Shown here piece after piece: positions 30,501 through 43,700 of a stretch of 64,000 nucleotides of DNA. Source of the stretch: Lagopus muta (taxonomy: Eukaryota; Chordata; Aves; Galliformes; Phasianidae). Positions within the stretch are counted from its first letter, which is position 1. Each line of letters starts with the position of its first letter. The translations under genes and the position numbers were made by a program. The DNA is taken from assembly GCF_023343835.1 (NCBI RefSeq), contig NC_064447.1:6836001-6900000 (forward strand), written 5' to 3'. The notes below the pieces were generated by a model, which saw only the letters and a program-made list of their open reading frames with translations, had not been told where the DNA came from and did not search any database.

Positions 30501-33300
30501 GACTTAGGCTGTCTGCCTTCCGTGCTGCCAGCTGATTGCACTTGACGTGAGCCCGATGACTACAGCAGTAGCAAACAAATACTGCAGAAGCTACAGGGGG
30601 TGTTTCTGCACGTGGTCAGCGTGTTGGGACCAAACAGGACTGAACGCGGCGGTGACAGCTTCATGTAAGCGGGAGCTCAGATTTGAGGGCTGGATCAAAC
30701 AGTACGTGCTGCTGCTCCCTCAGAGGCTGTGTGCCCTTTGGCTGTGTTTTTTTAATCTCTTTTTACTATAGAAATAGCTCGAGGAGATTATGCTGCGTCA
30801 TTCGGTTCCCTGCCAGGGTGTATTTTAGTTAAAGGCAAATGAGAAAATGTGTGGTGCAGGAGAGTGGCTGTAACTTCCATTGGCATAAGCAAGGACGTTA
30901 CAAATTACGTGAGGCAGAGAGGATCTGAGCACTGCAGATCAAATTCAGCCACTTTGTCTGGAGACATAAGAAGAAATTTGCTTTTGCCATTATTGCCACT
31001 TAGGGAGCTGCCAGGTGGCTGGGTAACGACCTGGCTGTGCTGCAGAAATGCAGAATCAGCAGAGGCTGATTGCAAAGGAAACCTATGGAGTTCTGCGAGT
31101 GCATGGCAGCACCAGGAGCTGCAGGTGGGGGGACAGGGAGTGGATTTCAGCTGCCTTGGGAGGGATGATGCTGAGGGGAAACAGAGCTCGTCCTGCAGTC
31201 ATGTACTGGGGCTTCTGTGGGCTGCCAACAGTGGTGGGAAGCAGAAGCCACCACAGCTTGCCATTCATACACACATCTGGAGATAAGGGGCTTGTTTTAG
31301 GGAGGGTGGGAGCTGGCATGGCACCTAGGGCTCCTCTAGGGGTGGTAAGAACTTGGCACAGGAGCAGCAAAGACATTGCATCTTGTCTACCACCAACACT
31401 TTCTCCTCCCCTTGCAGCAGAAAGCAATGTCAATTGCTTTGGAAGGATTCAAATGAAAATCCTTTGAAGCAGCCATCAGACTTCCTTCCTTTCCTTCCTC
31501 TGCTTTGTCAGTGATGCTCTTCTCTGCTAACTTAATGGCATGAAGCAGCCCGGTGTCTCTGCCCAGTTGGGTGGATAGGAGCACACAGGGCACTTGGAAT
31601 GCCATCAGCCCTGATTTCAGTTTGTCACAGGAGCTGCAGAACTGATTTGCTGTACTGGAAGGAGATTTTGCTGCTTGCTGAGCTGGTTGAAGTGATTCAA
31701 TTGCCTCCTCAGGATATATAGCTAATGCTAAACCCAATATGTATTAGTACACGTTAGAAGAGAAATCTATAATAAAAGGCATATCCTGCAATCATGGTGT
31801 TAATTACATTGTTTTCTGTGTTGAAATGCTGCATTTGTATGCCTCGCCATCTGCATCGCAGCCACTGCATGTGGGAAGCATGGAATGTGTCTTATCAGAC
31901 ACAGGGCGCACAGCAGAGGACATCCAAAGGTTATGTTGTCATCATGTCAAATGGGGCTGTTTATTCTGACTGCTGGAGAAGCAGAGCTTAATCAGAGCAT
32001 CAGCCATATGCAGATCTGAAATTAGATTTTACAATAACCACCTGTCTGCTGGTTTGAATCCATCATATCCTTTGGGTTGGAGCTGTATTTGCCCAGTGAG
32101 TGCGTTTGCTGAGAGAATGTAATCTGAAAGCCTTCATGCAGCAGAGTACCAGTGCCAGAGTGCATGTATATGTATGAGTGTGCCATGGGGCACAGCTGCC
32201 TGACGCTCTGTGCTACGGGCTGCTGCTAACGGGGCTGAGGTCAATCCCTGCAGCAGCCAACAGCGCTGCTTAAACCTCACATCAACTTCATTCTGCTGCT
32301 CTCCTTTTTGGGTTTACGATGCTCACACACTCAGCCAAAGGGCCTTCTGCCTTGGAAGGAAGAGGAGCACTGAGCGTGGTATGCCACAGTGACAGAGGAT
32401 GGACACAGCACCAGCTTTTCCTCTCCTGAGCATTTCTAAGAGTATGAACAAACGCCCATGCTCATATATTCATATAGTGAAGCCTGTCACAGGTGTGACT
32501 CACGGCATTATAGCTTTAACCAGTCAAAAATCTGTGTTAAAGTTTGAGCCCCTCTCTGTTATGTTGCAATGTGAACAACAGCCATGTGTTGGCTTCCTGT
32601 GAGCTGCATTAGGGCGGTGGTGAGTCAGGATGAAAAGAGCAACGATATTCAGGGTAAGGGCTGACATTTGGAATGCTGGCACTCAGAAAGAGGCTGCGGA
32701 ATTCAAAAGAATTCAAAAGCAAAAATTGACAAACAGCTTGTGCCATGGTTTAATCATGTTCAAAACTGCCTGAAACAAAGCGTTACAGATTTTGCCTTGC
32801 TTATCTCCGCTGCAGTGGTTGTTCTTCTGAAGTGGGAGCTGCTCTCCCTGGGGAAAACGAGAATGTTATTTTCTTAACTGGGGATAAGGCTCTTCCCACG
32901 GCAATCAGCGGGAGGTTTCCATTGAATCCAGTGAGAACTCATCTGGGCCATACATGTGCTCAGTGACCAGAGAGCCTCCCAGCTCCAGCGGGACGTGAGC
33001 TCACCTCTCCCCAAGACATCAAAGCTCCACCAGTTGGGGTTGCAGCTGTGCCCAGGTGTTGGGAGGCAGCCATGGAGCTTCCCACAGGCAGCAGGCAGAG
33101 CCTTCACTTACAGCAGTGCAGAAAGGAGCTGCAGCCTGTGGTACCGAAATGGCGCTCAATAGCCTCAAACCTGCACCTTTCCTGAGCTCTCCTTTTGCAG
33201 AAGTTTGGTCTCAGAGCAGGCTGTCTTCCCTCTGGAGTGCCCTTGAAATAATGCCCAGGTCAAAGCACCGCTCAGCAGGGTCTGTCCAGGAGGGCCACCA
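24540..33300. other. Intergenic ITPRIPL2-SYT17
   Basis: No gene could be supported. Many short open frames exist on both strands but none shows a domain, splice-linked partner or poly(A) logic. A GC-richer patch lies at 26700-27070 (listed separately). No full-length mobile element was recognised. Confidence 0.5.
26700..27070. promoter_or_regulatory. Small GC- and CpG-enriched patch, possible enhancer or promoter
   Basis: GC and CpG content rise above the flanks. A consensus AP-1 site TGACTCAT lies at 26828-26835, with CGCGC and GCGGCCGC motifs nearby. No supported exon starts here. The call is by composition only. Confidence 0.3.
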
Positions 33301-33302
33301 CT

Positions 33303-33385
33303 GGTCCCCATCATTGGGTCCCATTGCTGGGACTAATCCAATCACTCGTCTCATCCCAGGTCCCATTGCTGGTCCCATCACTCAG
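33303..33385 (+). repeat. Imperfect GGTCCCATTGCTGG-type repeats
   Basis: Four units begin GGTCCC(C)AT at 33303, 33317, 33359 and 33371, two of them reading GGTCCCATTGCTGG. This is a short local duplication just upstream of the SYT17 CpG island. Confidence 0.65.
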
Positions 33386-33559
33386 CACGCAGGGCATAGA
33401 ACCCAGGTGCGTGGTGCTCAGAGCTCCGCGCCACCAGCTCGTTCCTCATCACCCGGGAAGACACAAGGATGCGCTTTATCTCTGTACGTTGCACACGTCT
33501 TATCCCCGTGGTAAGCTCCTGAAACCCGCACAACTCAGGTGTGTTCGTAGCCTCCTCTC

Positions 33560-34790
33560 ACAGCGAGCTGCCCAGAGGCGGCTCAGGTACAAAAGCCGCT
33601 TTGCCCGGCGAGCCCGCCCCGGCCCGGCTCCGTACCGACGCGCTTCCACCACCCCCTCCTGGCGGCGCCGAGCCGTGCCTCTCCCCGGGTACCGGCGAGG
33701 GGTTCCGCCGCTGAATTTCCGCGCCGGGCCCTCTGGAGGTCAGTGTTCGCCCGCGCTGCAGCGGACCTGTTGCACCGCGCCGGGACCGGGCAGCGCCCGC
33801 CGCTCGCAGCCTCCGCGGCCCCCAGCGGTCCGGGCTCCCGACGAGCCCCGGCGGGCGCCGCCGGTGCCGGCGGGTGCGGGGCGCGGCGGCTCCCCCCGCC
33901 CTGACGGCGCCCCCGGCCTCGCCGTGAGCCGCCCCCTCCCCTCCTCTCCCTCCCCTTTCTTCTTTCCCCGCCCGGGGCGGTGCCGTGCCGTGCCGAGCCG
34001 CGGGGTGTAGCGCGGCGCAGCGGCCGCGGGCACGGCGGAGCCCCGCGGAAGATGGCGTACATCCAGGTGGGTGCGGAGCGGCGCCGCTGCGGGATGGCAG
34101 AGCGTCCCGCCGGGGTTCGGGGGCGATTCGGGGCGCTGCGCGGAGCCGGGCGGGCGGCGCTGCCCTGCGCGGTTTGGGCGCGGAACTTCGGGGTAACTTC
34201 TGTGGCGGGGGGCGGGCGAACGCGGGCCGTGCCCGCACGGGGACTTCTTGCCGCGGGTGAAACGCGACTGCCGAGCCCCGGGCAGCCCGGGATGGCGGTG
34301 ACCTCAGCGGCCCCTCCGGCCTGGGCGCATCCTCGGCTGCGGGCGGCCCGAGCCGTCGGCGTGATGGATGGGAACCCCCGGCAGTGCGGGGCCGAATTCA
34401 TTTCGGGTTATTTTAAAATCCCCAGCGCTTTTCTCTCCGGCTCTGCGGTTTCCAGCTGCTTGTTTTTCTAGCTCTGTAGGCTGCAGCCCAGTTTTCAAGT
34501 AAAAACGAGCAGAACGCCTCTAGCTGGACGAGGCGTCCGGGAGCTCTACGGAAGCCCCCGCTCTCAGCGCCGTCCGTGCCCGCTCTCCCCCCCCCCCCCC
34601 GTCCTCCGGGTTTTCCCCGGCCTGGGGCTGCGGCGGGGGCTCCGGGTGAGCGCGGCTCCCGACGGGGCGGGCTGGGGGCCGCCGTGCGCAGAGCCCCGCG
34701 TGCCGGGATGTGCGGCGGGGCCGCGGCTGCCCCGCGCGGATTCAGCCGGTGCCGGCGGGGGCACATCGCTGTCCCCGGGGACGTGGTTTC
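33560..34790 (+). promoter_or_regulatory. SYT17: CpG island and promoter of SYT17
   Basis: CpG-dense sequence surrounds SYT17 exon 1. It includes GC-box-like CCCGCCCGGGGCGG around 33967-33981 and a C14 run at 34587-34600 in intron 1. No upstream ATG was seen in the 150 bases before the start, so the 5' UTR is likely simple. No TATA box was seen. Confidence 0.7.
34052..34066 (+). CDS. SYT17: SYT17 coding exon 1
   Basis: Five codons, MAYIQ, with a GTGGGT donor at 34067. It ends in phase 0. Confidence 0.93.
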
Positions 34791-37700
34791 GGCGCTGAGG
34801 CGCTGCAGAGTGGGGCAGAATGAGATTGCTGGGCACTGGGGGCAAGGCACAGGGATACCGGGGACAATAGGGGTGCCTGGCTGGGAGTCCTCACTGCCCG
34901 TTGCACCGTTCTGCAAACCTCTGCTCCTCCCAGCGCCCACTTCCACCTCTGTGAGCCAGGTGGATGCGCACAGCTGCTCCTGTTTGCTTTCCTTTCATGG
35001 GTTCCTGCTTTTATATCCTCGGTGGCACTGGTGACTTGTTTGCCTGTTCTGTAACACTCAGCCCTTGTTATTGCTGAACCCCCCCGGCAGAGCGTTCTGG
35101 GCGATAGCAGCATTGCTGTTGAGCTCTGTGCAGCCCTCGTGCTGCTCTGCTCGCTGGCACATGGCGGTGCTCTCCCATAGCCCATGGCTGTGCCATTCGT
35201 GGCTGTGTGCCCCAAGCTGTCCCCATATCCCTGCAGCCACTCAGAAGTGCCACTTCTTTTACCCAGCATGTGCTGCAGCATTTGAGTGCATGGCACAAAT
35301 TCAGTGCATTATTTTTAGAGCAATTTAAATATCCTCACAGCAGCTTCGCTGAACCATTGTCACTTTGACTGCAACTTTGCATTAATCAGGAATGATAAAG
35401 CCCCATGAAACCTCTCAGGATCTCCTTAACCAGTTGGTCCGTGGGTATCCAATCACCATCTCGTCACATTGCACTGCAGCATTTTCAGCCTCTTAATTTC
35501 TGTTGTAAATGAGCCATGGTCTTCTCACCAAGTGCTGGTTCTGGAGAAGTTCAGATGGAGTAAACACAGCTCATAGGAGTATTTTTGGAACAAAATTCCA
35601 CTGCTAAATCATGGCTTCTTTGTAGAAGGTTGTCTTTGTCTCTGTTGTCCATGAACGTAAAGACAGAAACTGATTTGTGCAGGTGGAAGGCAGGGAAGAG
35701 GCTTTTTGTTGTTTCTGTCTTGTGGACCCCCTTTCAGAAGGACAGCTGGGACAATTGGGACACTCAATTAGTCATTAGCAGGGTAAGAAGAGCATTTCAC
35801 CAGGCACCTGGAATGCTGCTAACTGCGTGGTTACAAATGAAGAAAGGTGTGTAGAGTGTTGCAAGGTGGGCTGTGTGACTTGAAGACCGTCTTGCTGTCA
35901 TTTCTCCCTTTGCTATATACTTTCTGCACCTTCAGGAAGGGCTGCAGTGCAAACGTCTGAACTGGGTGCATGCTGCAGGCTTGGGGCACTCAGCTCCGTG
36001 CTTTTAACCTCTGAGTCAGGAACAGGGAGAGGCTGAAAGAGATGTGGCTCTTGCTATGAATGCTGCTTTTGCCAGGTTGGTGTTGGAGCTCTGTTCATAT
36101 GGGCAGATTCTGGACACACACCTTTCCCAACTGCAATGTTTGGATGTGATTTGCTGTCTGCTGCCATTGGAGACAGCCATAAGGAAAGCAAAGTGGCCAC
36201 AGATGGTACCCATAGCAAGGGGCAAGGAGCAGGACTGTTGTGCTGTGGGGCAGGTTGGGATTTCACTCCTCAGCAAGCTGGCTGGGAGCAACAGCCAGCA
36301 CCTGGCCAGGGCATCTCTATGGGGAATTGGTTGTTTTGCAGCAATTTCAGCTCGTTCCAGGCCGGGGCATGTCGTGGCAGAAAATGTGAAGTTGTTTGAG
36401 CATGGCTAACCTGTTTTTGTCTCTTTCATTTTGTTCTCCTTTGCTTCATCCTGGATGTCTAAAAGGACAGTTGGAACCAATAAATGAGGTGAGTTAATCT
36501 GATGATTCACTCTCTGCTCTGTCTCCTCGCTCCATCCTGAGGGGATTGTCTCGTATTTTCTGACTCTTTACTGATGTCCTAGATATAAGTAACACACCGC
36601 ATTCTAGGCTGATGATTTTTTTTCCCCCAATGTACAGTGTTTGTTTGTGGAAAACCTGTTTTAGTGAAGCAAAACCAGATGTTCCCATGAGGCTTCCTCT
36701 GCAGACCTGTGTTCTAAGAGAAAATCCCTCAGTGTGGTGTGATAGCACCCTTGTACCAAATGATTTGATGGGACATCTGTGGAGAAATGCTCATGTGCTC
36801 TATGTCTTCAGCTTCTTATGGTCCTTCCAAGCTTACATACAGCTGTAGAGTGGTTTGATTCCTGCTCAACTCTGGGGATGTGCTGTGCTCTCTCAGCTCT
36901 GTCTCATGGCCATGGGACAATGATGTTCTCAGCAATGCTCCAGCAGGCTGCTTGCTGCAGGATGGGACGTGGCTCAGTTTGGGCTTTCTGGTGCAGGCAT
37001 TCGTGCTCCCTGCAGTGGGCTGGGTGTGCACAAAGTCAATCATCCTAGCAGAGGGAGGCATGCAGACAGAACGCGTTCACTAATCCGTTTTAGCGGCAAA
37101 TTTGTGCTGTAATGCCTTACGTGAATGGATCATGTGGGTATTACATGCTGACATGTCTATGGGGATGAAAAGTGTTCATGTTGCTGTGTTAAGGTTTTCA
37201 AATTAAATAGACCTTGCAGAATTAAGTTGGAGCTTTCACTTACCTTCTGGTTTTCACTCCTTCTATTGTATGTTTGCTCATCAGTTTGCTGATGTGCATG
37301 AAAGAGCAAGCGTGTTTCCACTCCAGCGTGTTGTTACGCAGTAGTGTTTTGTAAATCACCCTCTTGCCAACATACATAATGATACATTGCTACCAGAGGA
37401 GAAGTACCTGCAGTGAATGCTTATTTTCCTGCCTTGTTATGGCAGCAGTGAAGTTGGGCTGGTAACTGTGCAGCACTTGTCTTTTTGGTATAGATGGAAT
37501 AAACACAGTTCTTAATGTGCTGTTGCAGAAACACATGAGTACAGCTGAATGTTATTTCTCAATAGCTACTGATGGGTTGTAATCTTGTACTTTGGTTTCC
37601 AATGGCTTCAGGGTCTGCTCGCTAGAATCTCGGATCTCTTGCTGTGCCGGTGGACTTGTAGAAATTGTTGTCAGAAGTGTTTCGACTGTAGCTGTTGTCA

Positions 37701-40700
37701 AACAAATGAAGATGAAGTTGAAATCCTGGGACCTTTTCCTGCTCAGACTCCAGCCTGGCTGTAAGTTTAGCTGCACAATTTCACAGCACTAATGGAAGAG
37801 TAGGGCTGTTCAGCTGCGATGGGAGTATTGATATGAAAAGGTGAGAGGGGCTCAGGGTTTGGAGGATGCCATGCATGAAGGAAGGATCTCCCGGTGAGGG
37901 TGGGAAAGTAGATGGCTCAGTGGTAAGGAGAACCAGCAGCACTGTTAGCTCAGATAGTGTCGGGAGCCTTGGTAAAGCACCTTCTGGTAGGTAGGTCAGA
38001 AATTACCTTGTAAGCTGGCATGGAAGCTAATTTGTTGGTTTAGCATTAAAGACGCTTCTCATTTTCTCTACAGACAGACCAGACCTTTGGAGCACTTTCC
38101 ACTAAGCTGAAATGCTGATGAATTTGTTTTGGAAAAATTTCTTATCTTGGCATTAAGATTGTTATAATCCAGGAAGGTGAAAGGCGTACTTTGTACGTGT
38201 TCTGATGAGAAATCCATCCAAAGTTTCATTTAGCAGGGCTTGAACTCCTGCATCATCTTAGGCCTTTTCAGGACTTCCTCTCGAATCAGCAAAGAACAAG
38301 AGGGACAGCAGCAGGTTTCACCCTTTGAAAATCTAGCACAAAGACAGACAGTGATCTCTTCCCTTTTTTACTCTCTCACTTTGGGAACCAGAGAGGTGAC
38401 TGCGGAGGCATTGCTGATGTGTTGGGCTGTCTTCTGTGCTCAAAGCCGTGGCTCAGGAGGTGCCCATTTGGCACATCCCATGATGCTGTGATGTTGGTGG
38501 CACTATGATGCTCAGCTAATGTTACCTACTGCTGCGAGTACCTGCTGCTGTTCTGTTAGGTCCAAAAGGTCCGTGTGCTGTTGCTGCATGAAATTTGTGT
38601 TAAACCCATGTTTAAATCATGGGTTAAATCATTATCTATGTACTTTTTTGAATCGTGGTAGAATAGGATGGTAATTAATACCGAAGCAATAAAAGTAGAA
38701 ATATTTGAGATGTGTTAGAGTGATTTTTGAATGCTGAACATCATGTTTAAGAGTCAGATATATGCCCTGAAGTTGGCTCACCTGCAATTAATGTGAAATG
38801 GAAACAAAATCAATGCTAAGTAGGAAAGCATTGCAGACAGGAGAACGCAGCGATGAGGTAGCAGTATTGGACGTAGAAAGATTGCTGCAGAAACACTTGT
38901 GCACCTGGGAGCAAGCAGGCAGCCTTGCTGTGAGAGGGAACCTCAGAGCTGCCATGCTGTGACGTGCAGCTGGTTGGCCCTGCAGCCAGGTATGGGGCTG
39001 CTGCTTCCTGCCTGGCTCTAGGGCACTGTGATGTGATGATCTTGTGGATGAGCTGGGCTTTGCCACAGGCTGAGAACACAGAAACCTTTCGACTTGTAAA
39101 ATGCTCTCTCTCCAGTCTGTATTGTTCTATCCCAATTCCACTCCATCTGAAAGCCTTGATGATTAATTTTGGTAATGTTGATAAACAGAAGATAACACAT
39201 TCTCAGAGAAGAGCTGGGCATTTTTCCAACCACGTTGTGCTTCATGCTACTCTTCTCCCAACCACGTTGTGCTCAGTGATGCAGTCCGGTAGGGTCCCTA
39301 GGACCCCCAGCCTGGCTCACATTCAGGGCTGTGCCTTTGGTGCCACATCTTCACTATTCCTTCCAGCTTTGGGGCAGGTAGGGGCTGGTGGGAGAAGGTG
39401 AGTTCCCACAGGTGGCACCTGGGAGGGCAGGCAGAGCCGTTAGGGAGGACTCTGTGGATGAGTAATTTGGCTTTGAGTGGCAGCATGAAGGTGTCTGGCC
39501 TTGGGATGACTGAAGCCACTCTCCATGCATTGTAGGGCTCTGCTGACTCCTGCTGCTTGGCAGGGATGGGCCCAACGTGGCACCAGGAGAGTGACCTTGT
39601 TGGGAGCTGGTCAGGGAGCCCCAAAAGGAATGGAGTGAGGAGAACAAAGAGCAGAGGTGAGAAAGACATAGAGTGAGAGGATTCCTTTATGGAATTACCT
39701 ATTGAAGGTAGGAAACAGTGTTGAGTTAGGGTTAGGTCTAGGGTTGGAAATAGGTCTTGGAGTAATGTGTTTAATAGGTATGTTTTTACATACTCAGCTC
39801 AGAGATCTGTGTATGCTAATTAATACCATCCTTATTTCTCTTTTTGAAGAGAAAGCTTTTAGATTCAGTGGAAACCCCTCAAATGGAAGATGAATGTGAC
39901 AACACCATATTCTGCATTTAGATACATGCATTAAGTTTGGGAACAAATCAATTTATTGTATTCCCTGCTCACAGCCTGAAAGCGTTTTAAAAATAAACCC
40001 AAATTTTCAGCTGAGGTCTTTCAATGCTGCCATTTCTTCGTGCACCCAGGAAGCAAATGCCATGCAGTTTGCTCCTTCCCTATGTGCCCACCCAGTCCCC
40101 AGAGAAAAATTGATGCTATGGTCTTCATTTGCCCACTAGCAAACAACAGGATGATCTGTCTCAGTGATCTGTCCTTTGTGTTTTGCATGCAGGTTTTCCC
40201 TTTGGTAGCTGTGAGACACCTGATGTCCTGGAAATTCAGTAGAGGTCTTTAAGGCTGCAAGTTTAAGTACTTCTTGAGAGGCTGTTGATTTTCCTCACTT
40301 TCTGAATTTTCACAGTAGCCTCCAGTAGCAACTTGGAAAAAAAACCCATACTGAACTGAACCTAATTGCATTGACCTGAATGCGTGGTAGCTGCTGCTGC
40401 TTATCTTACGATGAGTGATTGCATCCCAGTCTGTGCAGCGGTGGGCTGGGAATAAGGCTGTGTGCTGGCACTGCCTGTTGTGGAATATTCTTCATAAAAA
40501 CCCAGAGATAAATGGTGCATGTTTTGTGAGATTAAATTGAAATCAGAACGAGATTCCTCTTCCCAAAGGCTCTGATTAAGCAGAAACAGAGCTGCTTCAG
40601 CCAGAGCCAAAGTTTATTTGAGGAAAAATTATTGTAGCTCAGTAGCAATTTCCTTACTAAAGGTCATCTGTATGTTATTAACTCACTATTATGTTTACCC

Positions 40701-43700
40701 ATTGTAGAGCATCCTTAATGCCTCTCTTCCTGATTCCCTTTTCACTCTGCTTTCTTGTTTTGTGCATTTGCTTCTCAGACATGAACACATCCAAATGCTA
40801 CGTATGATCGTGCAGATCTGCACTTAGGCATGAAAAAACTGTTTGTGCTTCTACTGTGTCACACTGCAGGCTTTGGACTGCCTCTAATGGGCTGCAGAGC
40901 TGTGCAAGTACTGTGTGCCCTCTTTAACACAGGTTTTGGTTTTGATTTATTTACTTTTGGATTTCCTTCTTTGTTTGTTTATTTTCAATGCGGATGAGTT
41001 GTATGAGTTGTATGACTGGATTAGTGAGGCTTGCATGTACTGTAAATCCTGCTGTGAATTTTGTGGATTTAGATAAGAAATTCTAGTTTAAATATCTTTT
41101 ATATTCAGGGGGCCTTTTCTATTTTGTAAAATTGTATCTCCCCAAACATTTGTTTCTCTAGCTCAGTCACTGATTACTAGAGCAAATGATTCAATGTATT
41201 CTATTGGTACCCAGCCTGGCCATGGCCATGGGATGAGTGACTCGGGAGCTGGGCTGGAGCAGCATTCCCTTTGCTTTGCTCATTCTGTGCTGGCGCTTTC
41301 CTTGTGACCTGCTGAGATTTCCTGAGCTCTCTGTCTCCTGGATTCACGTAGCGTGGTGCCCTAAGTGTCCCGTGCCACTGCTTTGTTTCGTTTCCATCAG
41401 CAGACTTCTACCCGTGACTCAGCTCTCAGGGTGCAGTTGAGGCTGTACCCTCGGCGTGGTTCTCACTCTCCTTCCAGCCAGAGCTGAGAGATCCCAGCAG
41501 TGGTGTGTGCCTTGCAGCTGTGAGAAGTTGAGACTTTTAACCTTAGAGAGGAAAACTAAGGTGAAATGGGAACTGTATGAGGATTTTGTTATGATCCCAG
41601 TCTCCTACTGAATCCTCTTGAGGTGCTTCAGCTCTCAGTGGCACTGTTACCGGGTTCTGCTGTCCCCTCCCTGCCCCCACCAAGACCCCATGGGCAGTAC
41701 CATTTCTGTCTTTTGAAAGTCGCCTCTGCTTTATAGGAGTGGGTAAAAAGCAGCCAGTTCTTTAAAAAGGCATATCAATAGATTTATTGAGTTTTGAAAC
41801 CTCAGTGTTGTGTCTGCAAAGTAATATTTTACTGAGAGAGGTGTTTGGTGGGACTGGGTTGTCTGAGCATGATGGTCTCCCATGCTGGCTCCTTCCTACT
41901 GGTGGCCACTTCCAGAGAGCACCAATGGATTTACAGCAGTAAGCTCGTGTTGTGAGGTGCTTTTGTTTGTTTTCTTTTTTTTTATTTGCTCAAAAACGAA
42001 TATACTACTGCTTATTGAGGTCCAAGTCACATGCCTTTGTGGCCTGTGTTATGCTCTGGTGCTGATACACTCCTTCTTGAAAGGCAGGCAGAAAGATAAT
42101 CCCCTTTTTACATAGGCATGAAGTCAGTTGCTCAGCCTTCTGCTTGCCAAGTAGATGTGAAGGAGACACCCTGCAGCATCCTGGGATGTACACGCAAGAT
42201 TAGAATATCCAAATACATTTTTGTTATGTATGTAGTCCTTCTACTGTGTTGAATCACCCAAAGGTCTCTCATTATAACAGGATAAGCAGCCAAAATGAGG
42301 ACAAAAATGGAGACTCTGATAATACAATCAGTGACCTGCCTCCCACTCATCAGGATGTTTCCCCTGACAGAAGGCGGTCGTCTTCAGATACATCACGGTC
42401 CACTTACAGCCTCACCAGGCGGATTTCAAGTAAGGTCGTCCTTCCAACATTAATGTAATTCTTGTGGGGGAAAAAGTCAGAGTGTATTGCCTGCTCTTTC
42501 ATCTCTTAGACAGGTAATCAAGTCCGAGCTGAAGGTACATTGATTAAAATCTTATCCCGTTCTGCAGGAACATGGTGGAAGAGGCCAGCCTTGTTCTTCT
42601 TGCTAAAGCACGTGTCTGGTGAAAATGGATGGGGGGGAAGCGTAGCTGAGATTGCTCTGCAGCATAACAAAGGGTGCTATTAATTTTTTTACAGTGTAGT
42701 GGTGGAAGGTCCCACGTTGCACAGGTGCAGAATAGCCAAACGTAAAGAACCACGAGATGCCTTGGGTCTCTAATAGGTTGAGTTTCTAACAGTCATATTT
42801 ATGCACTTTTCTTTTTTAGGTTTAGAGACGAGGAGGCCAAGTTCTCCGTTAATTGACATTAAACCTATTGAGTTTGGAATAATAGGAGCCAAGAAAGAAA
42901 TAGTTCAGCCAACTATCCTGCGGAAAACCTATAGTCCAGATGACTATTTTAGAAAATTTGAACCAAGACTGTACTCTCTTGACTCGAATAGTGATGATAT
43001 GGACTCCTTGACAGATGAGGAAATCTTATCCAAGTACCAGCTGGGCATGCTGCACTTCAGCACTCAGTACGACCTGCTGCACAATTACCTGATAGTGCGA
43101 GTCATTGAGGCTAAGGATCTGCCTCCCCCCATTTCGTACGATGGCTCAAGGCAAGATATGGCTCACTCCAACCCCTATGTGAAGATCTGCCTGCTTCCAG
43201 ACCAGAAGAACTCCAAACAGACTGGAGTTAAGCGCAAAACTCAGAACCCAGTGTTTGAAGAGAGGTACACATTTGAAATCCCATTTTTAGAAGCCCAGAG
43301 AAGAACTCTGCTTTTAACTGTAGTGGATTTTGACAAATTCTCACGCCACTGTGTCATTGGCAAAGTGTCAATGCCCTTGAGTGATGTAGACCTTGTGAAA
43401 GGCGGACACTGGTGGAAATCCCTTGTTCCTAGTTCTCAGGTAACAGAATTGATTGCATTATTACCACAGTTTTTCCTGCTGTGTTTGTTTGTTGGTTTTG
43501 GTTGTGGGTTTTTTTTCTGTGTGTGTTTCCTCCTTTCTTTGTTAGCATTTAATACTATTTTTTATTAGTTGATGTTATCTTGTTAATGCAGCATCTGCTG
43601 GGTTGAGATGAAGTTGAGCCTATAGCTGGCCTCGTAGCTGCTTAGCTGTGGGGTAGAGAAGCTGCCTTCTCTCATAGTCAAGGGAGGTGGAATGACAAAA

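Noticed and set aside
33583-34401. Long minus-strand frames (up to 272 codons) across the SYT17 CpG island
   Set aside because: CpG-island artefact with Arg-, Pro- and Ala-rich low-complexity translation and no family resemblance.
38603-38625. Inverted repeat AACCCATG / CATGGGTT
   Set aside because: 8-bp arms in AT-rich intron; chance is likely.
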